DNA of 30,000 nucleotides, taken from Glandiceps talaboti (taxonomy: Eukaryota > Hemichordata > Enteropneusta > Spengelidae). The notes beneath the pieces were generated by a model, which worked only from the letters and a program-made list of their open reading frames with translations, made no database searches and had not been told where the DNA came from. Where the stretch lies: NCBI RefSeq assembly GCF_964340395.1, contig NC_135571.1, positions 11,543,940-11,573,939 on the forward strand, read 5' to 3'. How positions within the stretch are numbered: position 1 is the stretch's first letter; every line of letters begins with the position of its first letter. Position numbers and translations under genes: made by a program. Below are positions 16,308 through 29,070 of this stretch, one piece after another.

Positions 16308-16380
16308 TGTATTGCCTCCAACCTGTCATAGGAATCATGTGTGAAAGGTGTGTTTCTCTTCATATTTATTTAAAGCCACA

Positions 16381-16600
16381 GTATCTGTAAGTGAAAATTT
16401 ATCTTGTCTATGAATATTCAATACGAATTTGCATAAACCTACGGAAAATGGTTCAATCTACATAAATACTGTTTTGTCTATTGTTTCGATGAAAAAACAA
16501 AACTTATTGCTAGTGAATATTCAACATACATAAATTTGCATAACACCATATGGGTTTAAGGAAAATCTGATCGTTTATGCAAAATATTATGATTTATTGA
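16381..16600 (+). repeat. Duplicated module of about 107 bp with POU octamers
   Basis: Two diverged copies share the 10-bp palindrome TGAATATTCA plus A (16411-16421 and 16514-16524), followed by AATTTGCATAA with a perfect octamer ATTTGCAT at 16427-16434 and 16534-16541, then GGAAAAT. A third, partial TATGCAAAATATTATG follows at about 16577. It starts just beyond the poly(A) site of the insulin-like gene. Octamers are bound by POU factors. An enhancer role is inference; simple tandem duplication is what the sequence shows. Confidence 0.55.
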
Positions 16601-18895
16601 TCATTACTTCGACAATGCAATCTCCTTTGGGTATAACTATTTGTTCCATTGTAGTTCCTGTTCATATTGACCGTCACATACGTACGACATCTCAGCTATG
16701 GAGCTGAGACCATTCTGACAACAAACAAACAAACATATGTAATACGCTTACAGGGTGGTAGGCAGGATATACACATGTTGCTAAGCAATTTAATGACAGA
16801 CGCGTGTCTCATGCGGCCACTTAAAAAAACTATCATTCTATGTTTTTTTTTACTTATATCGAACGAAATGTCTTGCGATGAGTCATGTGACCAACCAAGA
16901 ACATCGAATCAGACTTGTCAACAAATCCACAGTGTAGACAATGCTTCAGTTTCACTGTGTGTAGTGTTCAATACTTTAAAAGAATTAGTTAAAACAAAAC
17001 TCTAATTTCTCTCAAAAGTGTATTTTCAATATTACCCAACACATTTAATTATACGGCGTCACATGGCTCACACGGACAAATTACAAAAAGTATATGTTAT
17101 CTATATTGTGATAAGGAAACTTGAAAAGCTGATTTCATAAACATTGCACTTTACTAGTGGGTACTGCAAAGAGTAAAAATACGAGTGTATGAAAACCCGA
17201 GTCGGCAGATCCTGAGGTTGGATACCGAATATCGATATATCTCAGACCACAAAACGTCCAATGGCTCAAGAAACTCATCGTATGAGGGCGACATTGCTGG
17301 TGGCAGAATTGGCCAAGCGTTCAGTCTCTGCGTAGTTCACGTGCACCTTGACGACTTACCGGGCATTTTCACCCATAGTACGTTCTCTTTTCGTTTCTCG
17401 TAGTTTTTTTTTCCGATTCCCGCGATTCCTACCCTAAGAATTATTAAGGTCACAGCCTCGTCAGAGGATTTCCCTTTTCCTTTGACCATCTCCTCAAAAT
17501 AAAAATTCTCAATACTCGGTAAAAAGAATATGTTTGGCTGTAATATGATAACCCCATGTCTAAATTCATGAAATTCATTTGAATACATGTCTACTTATGT
17601 TGACTGCCATGTACGTATAACTAATCCATGTGTCACATTTCTCACTACACATAAAAACAACAGGTAAATCCATACACATAAGTTGCTGAGATCAATGGGA
17701 ACCATTCACGGCTTGTCATGGGAAAGGGTTGCTGTAACAAATTCAATAACTACCTACAAGGGTTCTTCAGCTAAATACTCACGCCAGATGTTTCAAATGT
17801 CAGTGTTAAAAAGATAAATGAACATGTTCGTGTAGGTTCTTGTCAATTATGATATGTAATGTTTGAATTAATGTTCTACATTTATTTGCGTGCACACACC
17901 CATATTCACCATGATAACTAAATGTAGTCTACAAGAAATGTGTCTCAGTACTCACGAGAAAACCGTTGAGGGCGGTGCACAACGACGAATTTTCAAGCTG
18001 CAGTCGTAATGATTGAAGTTTTATTTCAATTTTAAACTGTTTCCTGGAATAAAAATAAACATTTGTCAGTGAAATATTACTCCCCGCCCCACCCTTGATC
18101 AGTTGTCATGACTATTGTCGTGAATAAAAATGAAATGTTTTCATTAATCTGAGGTGAAGATTGCAGCTTTACAGTCAGACGACAGGTTGTTGAGGACTTT
18201 TGATATTTGTACTTTCACTTGTATGATGTCGATTGAATCGATATGGAAAAGTAGCGGGTGATCTTCCTGTGTTTAAAGTGAGTTGAATTGCGTACTTGCA
18301 GATGTCAGTCAAAGCGAGTAGATTCAATTTTGTGTTATAGTGTTGTAAGTAAATCCCGAACAATGGGACTATTTTTCATACATGGATAGATGTTTTGAAC
18401 TTGGATCGCACACTCTCTTCTAAACATTTTGAGAGTACCACTACCCCCTACCCCCACATCACCCCTTCACCGGGGGAACAAGACACTATTTCCGAGCATG
18501 GAAAGTGTTTTCAGTACTGTAAGTGATGATTACGTATGTGTCTGAATATGTCAACTGAACACTGACATGGTCTACGTTAGATCCCAACATATGAAGACTA
18601 GTCATTCTTACAGGTAATCTCTCTACACGTGGAATATTGAGATTATATCTAATATGCGTTCCCACTAACTACAAGATTCAGAATTATTATAAAATAAATT
18701 CACATACATGCATTTATTTATGTATATTTTTGTTTATGTTATTTATGTTAATAACAATTAAACGATTCATATAATCCCATTGAAACGTGTTTGTATTTGT
18801 AATTGCCTTTATCTAACACTATATTGGTGATGTAGATATGTTTTTTGTGCTAACTCTGCATATTAGTTTACGCTCTGAGCCTTTGAGTAATACAC
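16601..18895. other. Non-coding or uncharacterised; weak ORFs only
   Basis: AT-rich sequence. Two candidates are worth noting but unproven: a 64-codon frame at 16811-17005 with a hydrophobic N-terminus and four later cysteines, and an open frame of higher GC than its surroundings at 17185-17403. Nothing else resembles an exon or RNA gene. A C-rich stretch lies near 18440-18475. Confidence 0.45.
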
Positions 18896-18975
18896 ACATA
18901 CATACATACATACATACATACATACATACATACATACATACATACATACATACATACGTATGTATGTATGTATGC
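18893..18975. repeat. Microsatellite (CATA)n joined to inverted (TATG)n
   Basis: CATA units to about 18957 are followed without a gap by CGTATGTATGTATGTATG, i.e. the same motif in reverse orientation, making a palindromic junction centred on ACGT at 18957-18960. Confidence 0.92.
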
Positions 18976-19293
18976 TGGAACCCCTTGGATTTAATAGATT
19001 ATTCTCGTCTTTCCCAATCTAATTATCATGATTATTGGGTATTTTTTTTAAATTTCAGGCGTATTCTATTGGGTTCTATTAGGTGCGTGCGAATTTAAGA
19101 ACTTATCCCACGTATAACCGTTTATTTATATCACGCGCGGTTTTGTTCCATTATATTTAGAAATGTTCGGGTTTTCACCTGGCATTTCTCTGTCTCGCCA
19201 ATTTTTCCTTTGAAAAAGAATATTTATTCGAAACGTCGGATTTAACAGCTATATATACGGACTGGTTTATTAGTTCCTTATGCATTTCTTTCT
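18976..19293. other. Island of about 315 bp between two ACAT arrays
   Basis: A non-repetitive segment flanked on both sides by CATA/TATG arrays. It contains GAATA-TT-TATTC followed by GAAACG (about 19216-19236), which resembles stem II and the GAAA box of a hammerhead, but the CUGANGA box is missing. The whole could be a degenerate mobile element with microsatellite ends. No coding capacity. Confidence 0.35.
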
Positions 19294-19429
19294 ACATACA
19301 TACATACATACATACATACATACATACATACATACATACATACATACATACATACATACATACATACATACATACATACATACATACATACATACATACA
19401 TACATACATACATACATACATACACACAC

Positions 19430-19476
<47 letters not shown>

Positions 19477-19535
19477 TACAGACAGACAGACAGACAGACA
19501 CACACAAATACACAGACACACACAGACAGACAGTC

Positions 19536-19596
<61 letters not shown>

Positions 19597-19691
19597 GACA
19601 GAGACAGACACGCACACACACATACATACACATACACATACACTTGCACATACACATACACATTACACACACACACATACACACACACACG
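19294..19691. repeat. Compound microsatellite (CATA)n-(CAGA)n-(CA)n
   Basis: CATA (19294-19422) passes through a short CA run into CAGA blocks (about 19431-19608, interrupted by CACA and CATA), then CA-rich degenerate sequence. The frames on both strands here are artefacts. Confidence 0.95.
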
Positions 19692-20510
19692 GACACACTT
19701 TAATACACGTCGTGCTATCGCTACATGTTGTTGCCAACTGTGCTATACTTTTTGTGCACTGGAGTAGCTATGATACAGCGACCCCAATCGGTACATGCAT
19801 GGTACATAGACCGTGGGTGACCAGGTCAACTTTGTGATTCAGCAATGCAGATTTCACTTCGTCAGTGAAGTGAAATGATGATGATTTTCTGATTTATCTT
19901 ATCTATAAGCCAGTCACAAAATTCTGCTGGTAGCGGTACGTGTATAACGTACGGTTGGTGATATTTGTTAATAGGACGACTGGAGACATTCGAGGTCGAC
20001 TTGGCTGTATTTCTTCGTATTAACGGACGTTGACCGTTTCGCCAGTGATATCAAGTTACTTTTAGTATGTTCATCCATTATATGATTGATCAGCGCAAAT
20101 TAAAGAACTATAAAGTGGATCTTTACCCTCATATTTCATCTGTTAGCCTAGTTCTATGAATTATCCTAACCCGTCCTATTTTCTGATGGCGTGAGGCCGA
20201 TAAAACAGCTGTTTCCACTAAGTATGAAAATGGCAACAACAAAAAAAACGTGTTATTTGATAATTCGATAATTCAGGAACAACGTTAACCTTTAAATAAA
20301 CACTGCCGCCCACATTCCGATCGGTTTGCAGAGATATCACCAATCCACACCTTGTTGGGATGTATAACTGATCTACTTTAAATCATTGACATGAAGAACA
20401 CGTGACCTACATGTATTGGCCAAAGTTGATATAACAGGTTTGTCTGGTGACCCATTTTCGATAATGTTGGCAATGGAATTTAGATGTATAGTTTTGAGGA
20501 GAGAACGGAT
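19692..20510. other. Non-coding, no gene recognised; contains a hairpin
   Basis: No exon is seen. A perfect 10-bp inverted repeat lies at 19851-19876 (listed separately), and a smaller one, GTACG..CGTAC, near 19936-19953. Confidence 0.5.
19851..19876. repeat. Perfect hairpin, 10-bp stem, six-base loop
   Basis: ATTTCACTTC at 19851-19860 and its exact complement GAAGTGAAAT at 19867-19876, loop GTCAGT. On the minus strand the loop and one arm read CTGACGAAGTGAAA, which mimics hammerhead boxes, but there is no room for stem II, so it is not a ribozyme. Role unknown. Confidence 0.7.
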
Positions 20511-20601
20511 GGGTTCATACTGAGTGCGTTTTCCGAACGGGTGGGTTCATACTGAGTGCGTTTTCCGAACGGGTCGGGTCACACCGAGTGCGTTTTCCGA
20601 A
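20511..20601. repeat. 32-bp minisatellite, 2.8 copies
   Basis: The unit begins GGGTTCATACTGAGTGCG and continues TTTTCCGAACGGGT. Copies 1 (20511-20542) and 2 (20543-20574) are identical. A third partial copy at 20576-20601 has ACACC in place of ATACT. The unit is CpG-containing and GC-richer than its surroundings. Confidence 0.9.
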
Positions 20602-20712
20602 ACAAGATCATACGAATGACTTTGTATACCTTCACAGATAAATCATTCTATTCTTTTCCCATTCTCTATCTGAGTGCTTGTCGTCAACTTTTTCTCTATT
20701 CTGTCCACGTGT

Positions 20713-20805
20713 ATGTCTGTCTATCTATCTGTCTGTCTATGTCTGTCTCTCTCGCACTCTGTCTCTGTCTGTCTCTATGTCTGTCTGTCTGTCTAGTCTC
20801 TGTCA

Positions 20806-20857
<52 letters not shown>

Positions 20858-20890
20858 GTCTCTCTCTGTCTCTCTCTCTCTCTCTCTCTC
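20713..20890. repeat. Compound microsatellite (CTGT)n-(CT)n
   Basis: Interrupted CTGT units (about 20713-20850) grade into CT (to 20890) through mixed CTCTGT units. Same order as the array at 1167-1380. Confidence 0.95.
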
Positions 20891-21791
20891 ACTGTATATG
20901 TTTGCAAACCCCCACCGTCTGACCTAATCTAGGTGATATCAACAGAAAGAATGTCAATAAAAAACTGGAGGTACACAAATGCACATCTAGAAAGAGGCGA
21001 TTCGTGTGTGTGTGTGTGGGGGGGGGGGCTACTTGTGACAATAACGGTAATAACGTAAACATGACTCCAGGAACCATTAAATCTGCTATTTTGGAAGTAA
21101 ATTTAACATTTAACATTGAATTTAATAAATGAAAATGAGTAGACAACTAAGTCTTATACTATTTTAAAAATAACTTTAGGTTGTCAGTGAAAGCATGCAG
21201 TGACCGGAGTCACACCGTAACAGTATCAGACTACATGTTGTTTACTTCAAAATGACGTCATTTGACCCTGATGGGATACTGTGTCACTTGTTGAGGTCAA
21301 GGTTAAGTTCATCCGATCACAAGTTGAAATATCAAATCATGGTGTGAGACGCACAAAGGGAGACCAGTATTCATGGATAACTGTTCGTCTTTATCTTATC
21401 ATGCTGTACCCCCTTTATAGTCAAAAGTTTGCCGTCATGGAAAGTTATGGATTACCCTAACCCGATTGGTTTTGAGTTAGGACTACCTACTTTCTGACTT
21501 TAAGGTATGTTCTTTTACATCTCGGTAATTTTCAGTGTGCATATCAACAAACACTTTTTTCTCCGGTCAAACAGTTAGGTCTGCAAATTCTCACTTCGCC
21601 TGACCCCCGACCCCTTCAGACTTATTTTTTTTTAAAAAAGCTCTTGGTGAATGCTACTTACATCGCCCCCCCCCCATCTCGAAAATACTGTATTTCGGAC
21701 ATTTGCGTCTCATTAAATGGTTTTACTGGTTATACAACACAAAACTAGTCGCTAAATTCCCTCATTATATTCTAGACCTCCATACTGACTA
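20891..21791. other. Non-coding, no gene recognised; homopolymer runs
   Basis: Contains (TG)n followed by G11 (21005-21028) and a C10 run (21666-21675). The G11 run reads as a poly-Pro-like pseudo-frame on the minus strand. No exon is recognised. Confidence 0.5.
21251..21262. promoter_or_regulatory. Full CREB/ATF-type palindrome AATGACGTCATT
   Basis: A perfect 12-bp palindrome with TGACGTCA at its centre. It is the longest of the four decamer sites. No adjacent gene is visible. Confidence 0.3.
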
Positions 21792-21838
21792 GGGACCCGT
21801 TTCGACCTCCTTACATATAAGGGGGTCGAAAGGGTGCC
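21792..21838. repeat. Long inverted repeat (hairpin), about 20-bp arms
   Basis: The arms GGGACCCGTTTCGACCTCCTT and AAGGGGGTCGAAAGGGTGCC flank a six-base loop (ACATAT). They pair with one G-U wobble, one bulged G and one mismatch. It lies just before the second hammerhead island. It may be a small transposon remnant or a structured RNA element; I cannot tell. Confidence 0.7.
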
Positions 21839-21867
21839 TCTCTAGATATATAAATAATTACCCCAAA

Positions 21868-22072
<205 letters not shown>

Positions 22073-22152
<80 letters not shown>
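22073..22152. repeat. (TA)n tract
   Basis: 80 bp of uninterrupted TA forming the right border of the hammerhead island. Confidence 0.95.
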
Positions 22153-22162
<10 letters not shown>

Positions 22163-23713
22163 TACTATATACCAGTAGTATGATGATGTGAAATTGCGCA
22201 TAGGGTATCACCCGATGTGTCAGAGATCAAGATAAGTCAAGCAGTTGGTCCTCGTTAACCACTTCAAATATGATGGTAGATGAGAGGACACGACGAGAGA
22301 GAACGCCGTGGATAAAAGCAGACTCAGACCAATAGAGTGGTACACTAACTTTTAAGAATTCAAAATCACGGAAACGAGCGTAATACAAGATTTCTTCCAT
22401 AATAAAGAAACTCTGCCTGTATTAAATGTAACTGTATTTGGTATGTCGTGTATAGCTACGGACATACATTAAGTATACTCCCGTCCTGTGTATTTCTCGA
22501 TAAGATCTATTAATGTGCATCAACACAAAATGGCTTATTTTGGTTGTTTGCCTTTTTGATGATCCAAGTAGTATATCTGTTTTTAATTCAAATACACATC
22601 CATTTGTCTGTCATTTCTCTGATTACATTGTATACACATTGTTTTCCTTTCTACCTACGCCTAAAAGTTCAGTGTTTCTTAAGTTTTATGTACAACGACA
22701 GACCGTCGCTATTTCGTCGTTTTCCACACATGGCTGACTGCGAGGTATGCGTTGTGGTTCGTTAAATTTACCATGTATCGCTTTAATCTTGCCTTCAATT
22801 CTTTTCTAGTCTATACATAGTTTTGGTAATCACTTACAAAATAGACAAATCGTTTACTTTATGAGACGGAAAACTTTTAACGGTCAACAGCTGATTGTTC
22901 ACTAGACAATGAACTAAATTGGCCTCGAAAACTGTCCAGAAAAACAAGCTGCATGACTGAGCAGCCTAAGGTCCACATACATGTATATAAGGTTATTTTT
23001 ACACCGCGAAAAGGGATTGTTTTTCACCTTTGTGGGTCATATTCCGCAAAACACCCCTTACGGAGGTGTTAGAGTAAAGCGAATTTTATTTTAGTTCAAC
23101 ATTTTAACTGTCGTTTTCTTTACGCTTGAATGAGATGAGGATCGCGACTGCTCTTAGTCCTAGATAAAAAAATGTGGTTCTGATTACGATCAATTTTAGA
23201 ATAGATGGGGTAGGTGGATTTTTTATTTTATTTCATTATATTTTTTCCATATGTGTCTAGGTTTTCCAAATGGTTTCTGTGTTGTTTATTTCTTCCTATC
23301 AGATGTACAGTCATTATAGATTGGAAGAACAGTTATATATTGTCTTTTTAAGTTCATGTCAGTTTCCGTGAGACTTCACAATGTTTGCGATTTTATAATT
23401 TTTTTCTGGAATACGTAAAAAAGTTTAGTGTCGGCAGTGAAAAACTAGGAGGGGTCGGGTACAATTATTTTAGGCCTTAAAAGCATCAATGCCACGCATT
23501 GCATGGATAACTACAAATGATTCGATACTGACTTGAGGGCAAGCCTGTAATGAGTGATGTTGAACTTCTTTTGGTGGTTATTTCTGTGTTTGCGCATGTA
23601 CATTGGATCGCAATACAAACTGAGCCATAGGGAGAAAGTAGATTTTTTTCGTCAAAACAACAGTTAGATTCAATTATTGGACCCCCGATCCAACCCACCC
23701 CCATAATCAGTTT
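22153..23713. other. Non-coding, no gene recognised
   Basis: About 1.6 kb. A small hairpin lies at 23050-23070 (AACACC/GGTGTT). The frames of 72-74 codons (22513-22765 on +, 23486-23704 on -) show no recognisable motif. Confidence 0.5.
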
Positions 23714-23995
23714 ATGTATGTATGTATGTATGTATGTATGTATGTATGTATGTATGTATGTATGTATGTATGTATGTATGTATGTATGTATGTATGTATG
23801 TATGTATGTATGTATGTATGTATGTGTGTGTATGTATGTGCACGTGCGTGTATGTGTGTATGTATGTATGCATGTATGTATGTATGTATGTATGTATGTA
23901 CGTATGTATGTATGTATGTATGTATGTATGTATGTATGTATGTGTGTGTGTGTGTATGTGTGTGTGTGCGCGCGCGCGCGTGTGTGTGTGTGTGT
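23714..23995. repeat. Alternating tract (TATG)n-(TG)n-(CG)6-(TG)n
   Basis: TATG for about 110 bp, a mixed TG/CG patch, a second TATG block, then TG, a pure (CG)6 at 23969-23980, and TG again. Nearly the whole array alternates pyrimidine and purine, so the CG/TG end is a strong candidate for left-handed Z-DNA under supercoiling. Confidence 0.95.
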
Positions 23996-26882
<2,887 letters not shown>

Positions 26883-26883
26883 T

Positions 26884-26971
26884 GTGTTGTGCTGTGTTGT
26901 GTTGTGTTGTGTTGTGTTGTGTTGTGTTGTGTCGTGTTGTGTCGTGTTGCGTTGCGTTGCGTTGCGTTGCG
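26884..26971. repeat. Pentanucleotide array (GTGTT)n ending in (GCGTT)n
   Basis: About 17 units. GTGCT appears at the left, pure GTGTT in the middle, then GTGTC and four or five GCGTT units at the right. Variants are clustered at the ends, as expected for slippage in the centre of an ageing array. Confidence 0.93.
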
Positions 26972-27245
26972 ATGCACTGGTTTGGTTTGAGTTGAGGGAA
27001 TCCGGAAGCAGGCCCGTTCCCCCACCCCTCTGTCCTCGGCCCTTTGCCCGGACCCATTGCCTCCTGGTCTTTTTGCCCCGCCCCCACTTTTTGCACCACT
27101 CAGCGGAATCGAAAGTACTTCTAGAAACTCTGTTCAATTCGACACATTGTTGAATCTTTGTATATCCCTTGGCATATTCTTGGGGCAAAAGGCTGGGGGG
27201 GGGGGGGCAAAATGAGCAGGGGCAACGGAACGGGAGGCAACGTGA
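26972..27245. other. GC-rich spacer between two pentanucleotide arrays
   Basis: About 270 bp that is markedly GC-richer than the window, with a C-rich part (27013-27095) and a G13 run (27195-27207). The open frames across it extend out of the flanking arrays. No function recognised. Confidence 0.5.
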
Positions 27246-27361
27246 ATTGTGTTGTGTTGTGTTGTGTTGTGTTGTGTTGTGTTGTGTTGTGTTGTGTTGT
27301 GCTGTTTTGTGCTGTGCTGTGCTGTGCTGTGCTGTGCCTTGCCTTGCCTTGCCGTGCCGTG
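27246..27361. repeat. Pentanucleotide array (GTGTT)n grading into GTGCT, GCCTT, GCCGT
   Basis: Pure GTGTT units at the left, then GTGCT, then GCCTT and GCCGT at the right end. Stepwise T-to-C variants spread in blocks, showing local duplication after each substitution. Same motif and orientation as the array 360 bp upstream. Confidence 0.93.
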
Positions 27362-28320
27362 TTACATGTCATTGTTTTCAAATGTGAAGGTTATGTTATG
27401 TATTCATATTATTGCAGTCCTGCCAAACCATCCAAATTAATAGGTTACCAAAGTCATCCTGATTATTGATAATTTCCGTCAAGGTAACAATACATTAATT
27501 GCTTAGCAACAGTAAACAAAGACGGTCTCTGACGTCAAGTTAACAGAATGAAAGATGCTTGAAATAATTTTCTTTTGTGCAAATAGAAGTAAACACTGTA
27601 GTATGTTGACGAACCCAACTAAAAAAATGACGTCGATGACGTCATTCCATCTTTCGTAACTATTTAAGTATATTTGTTTCAATCAACACTTTCCTGTCTC
27701 TATGGTCATATAATTGGTAGGAAATATGGTCATCCGATTTATCATATCATTTTTAATACAAATAGAAGTTAAGTATGTATAAAACTATAAATCATTACCA
27801 TCGACCGAGATATAATAAAATAAATATGACCACTTTGAGTTTTTTTTCCGATCAGCGTCGTTCAAAGATTGATAGTCCGTGTTTTAATGTTAAAGACACA
27901 TTCATTTAAAGTAGTATTTTCCTTGGAAATAAAGTCACCAAATTCTTGCTGTTACTTTGATAAAACAAAACCCAACTCATTCTCAGTTTATATCAAGAGA
28001 GAAAAACAAGGGTCACCGAATTAATTTTGATATGGATGTTAAAATGGTTTTAAAAATTTAGTTATTTTCGAATCCAATATGGCGGTCAAATACTGTGTTA
28101 ACTCTATGGGAAATACCAGATTGTCAATTGCCTTGAAAATAAGACAGTGAACTCAAATACTGTATGGATTAGTTCTAACACCATGAAGTCTGGAGTAGAG
28201 TCAGATACGTTTTTTTTAAAAGCCAGACGACATTTATTAAGTACCGAGAGTGGATATTTGAGATAGTTGAATGAGTTATACAAGAATAGCAAACACCCCC
28301 AGTCAGACATCAATACCTAC
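27362..28320. other. Non-coding, no gene recognised
   Basis: AT-rich sequence with a pair of CRE-like sites near 27628-27645 and no convincing exon. The minus-strand frame at 28104-28313 has no recognisable motif. Confidence 0.5.
27636..27645. promoter_or_regulatory. ATGACGTCAT palindrome beside a second CRE half-site
   Basis: A full decamer preceded by TGACGTCG at 27628-27635, one base apart. It is the densest CRE-like cluster in the window, but no start site is recognisable next to it. Confidence 0.32.
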
Positions 28321-28860
28321 ACAGATCTAATGAAATATTGGCAAACTTGACCCACAGAACTGTATGCAAAATGTACAAAACAACAAATTCATGTTTCACA
28401 TAAGGCTAAAACAGAGTAACACAGCACAAAACAACAAAACAACATTTCACAATAGGTTTAGTGAAACAAACCGAAGCAAAACAGACTGCAAAATGTCATA
28501 AACATAATAAAAACGCAACACAACGAAACAATGCAAGCCTTTTAGGACAACCAGAACACATTGCTAACAACACAATTATTTGAGACAACTACTGGAAGTG
28601 ACGTTTCAACATACACATTGAAATTCAACAGAGGAAAAACACTAGAATATCACAGAATATAGGTATTTGTCTTAAGAGACAGTTACCCAGAAATAGGTAC
28701 ATCCAATAGTAAATTCACTGACGTTCAAACACAAATTGATATACATTGTAACCAGAGATAAGACGAAACAGATAAACAGCAGTACTTAGATAGACAATTT
28801 ATATGTAACTTGAGACGAAATATGGAGACTAACTACACAACTAAGTTATTAAAACCATGA
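28321..28860. repeat. A/C-rich (T-poor) stretch, probably a decayed AACAC/AAAC array
   Basis: About 540 bp with a strong excess of A and C and few T on the + strand, densest at 28370-28520. Recurring words include AAAACAAC, ACACAGCACA, AACACAACG and GAAACA. On the minus strand they read TGTGCTGTG, GTTGTGTTGCG and similar, i.e. the same vocabulary as the (GTGTT)n/(GTGCT)n arrays at 26.9-27.4 kb but in the opposite orientation. Confidence 0.4.
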
Positions 28861-28937
28861 AAGCAATAACTATGAAAGCAGTGCCAACGGCAACGAAGAA
28901 ATTCTACAACTCTAGGGCTTTTGCATGGCAATATAAT

Positions 28938-28939
<2 letters not shown>

Positions 28940-29016
<77 letters not shown>

Positions 29017-29070
29017 AGCCAGCCAGCCAGCCAGCCAGCCAGACAGACAGACAGACAGAGAGGGAGAGAG
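28940..29070. repeat. Compound microsatellite (GA)n-(CCAG)n-(ACAG)n
   Basis: A pure GA run (28940-29014), seven CCAG units (29015-29042), ACAG units to about 29058, then degenerate GA/GGGA. The frames with RE and PASQ repeats are artefacts. Confidence 0.96.

Larger units (their letters stand above)
15593..16330 (+). other. Probable 3'UTR of the insulin-like gene
   Basis: No further recognisable coding sequence follows the stop. The stretch contains a full CRE (TGACGTCA, 15689-15696) and two poly(A) signals, and its end is set by the second one. A UTR of about 0.73 kb is plausible for a neuropeptide-type gene but has not been shown. Confidence 0.5.

Noticed and set aside
17185-17403. Calling the GC-richer frame a coding sequence
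   Set aside because: It opens on GTG, not ATG, has no splice consensus at either end and no recognised homology; kept only as a low-interest finding.
19206-19245. Possible hammerhead: GAATA-TT-TATTC followed by CGAAACG
   Set aside because: The CUGANGA box is replaced by CTTTGAAAAA and no consistent stem III with a UH cleavage site can be drawn. At best a degenerate relic.
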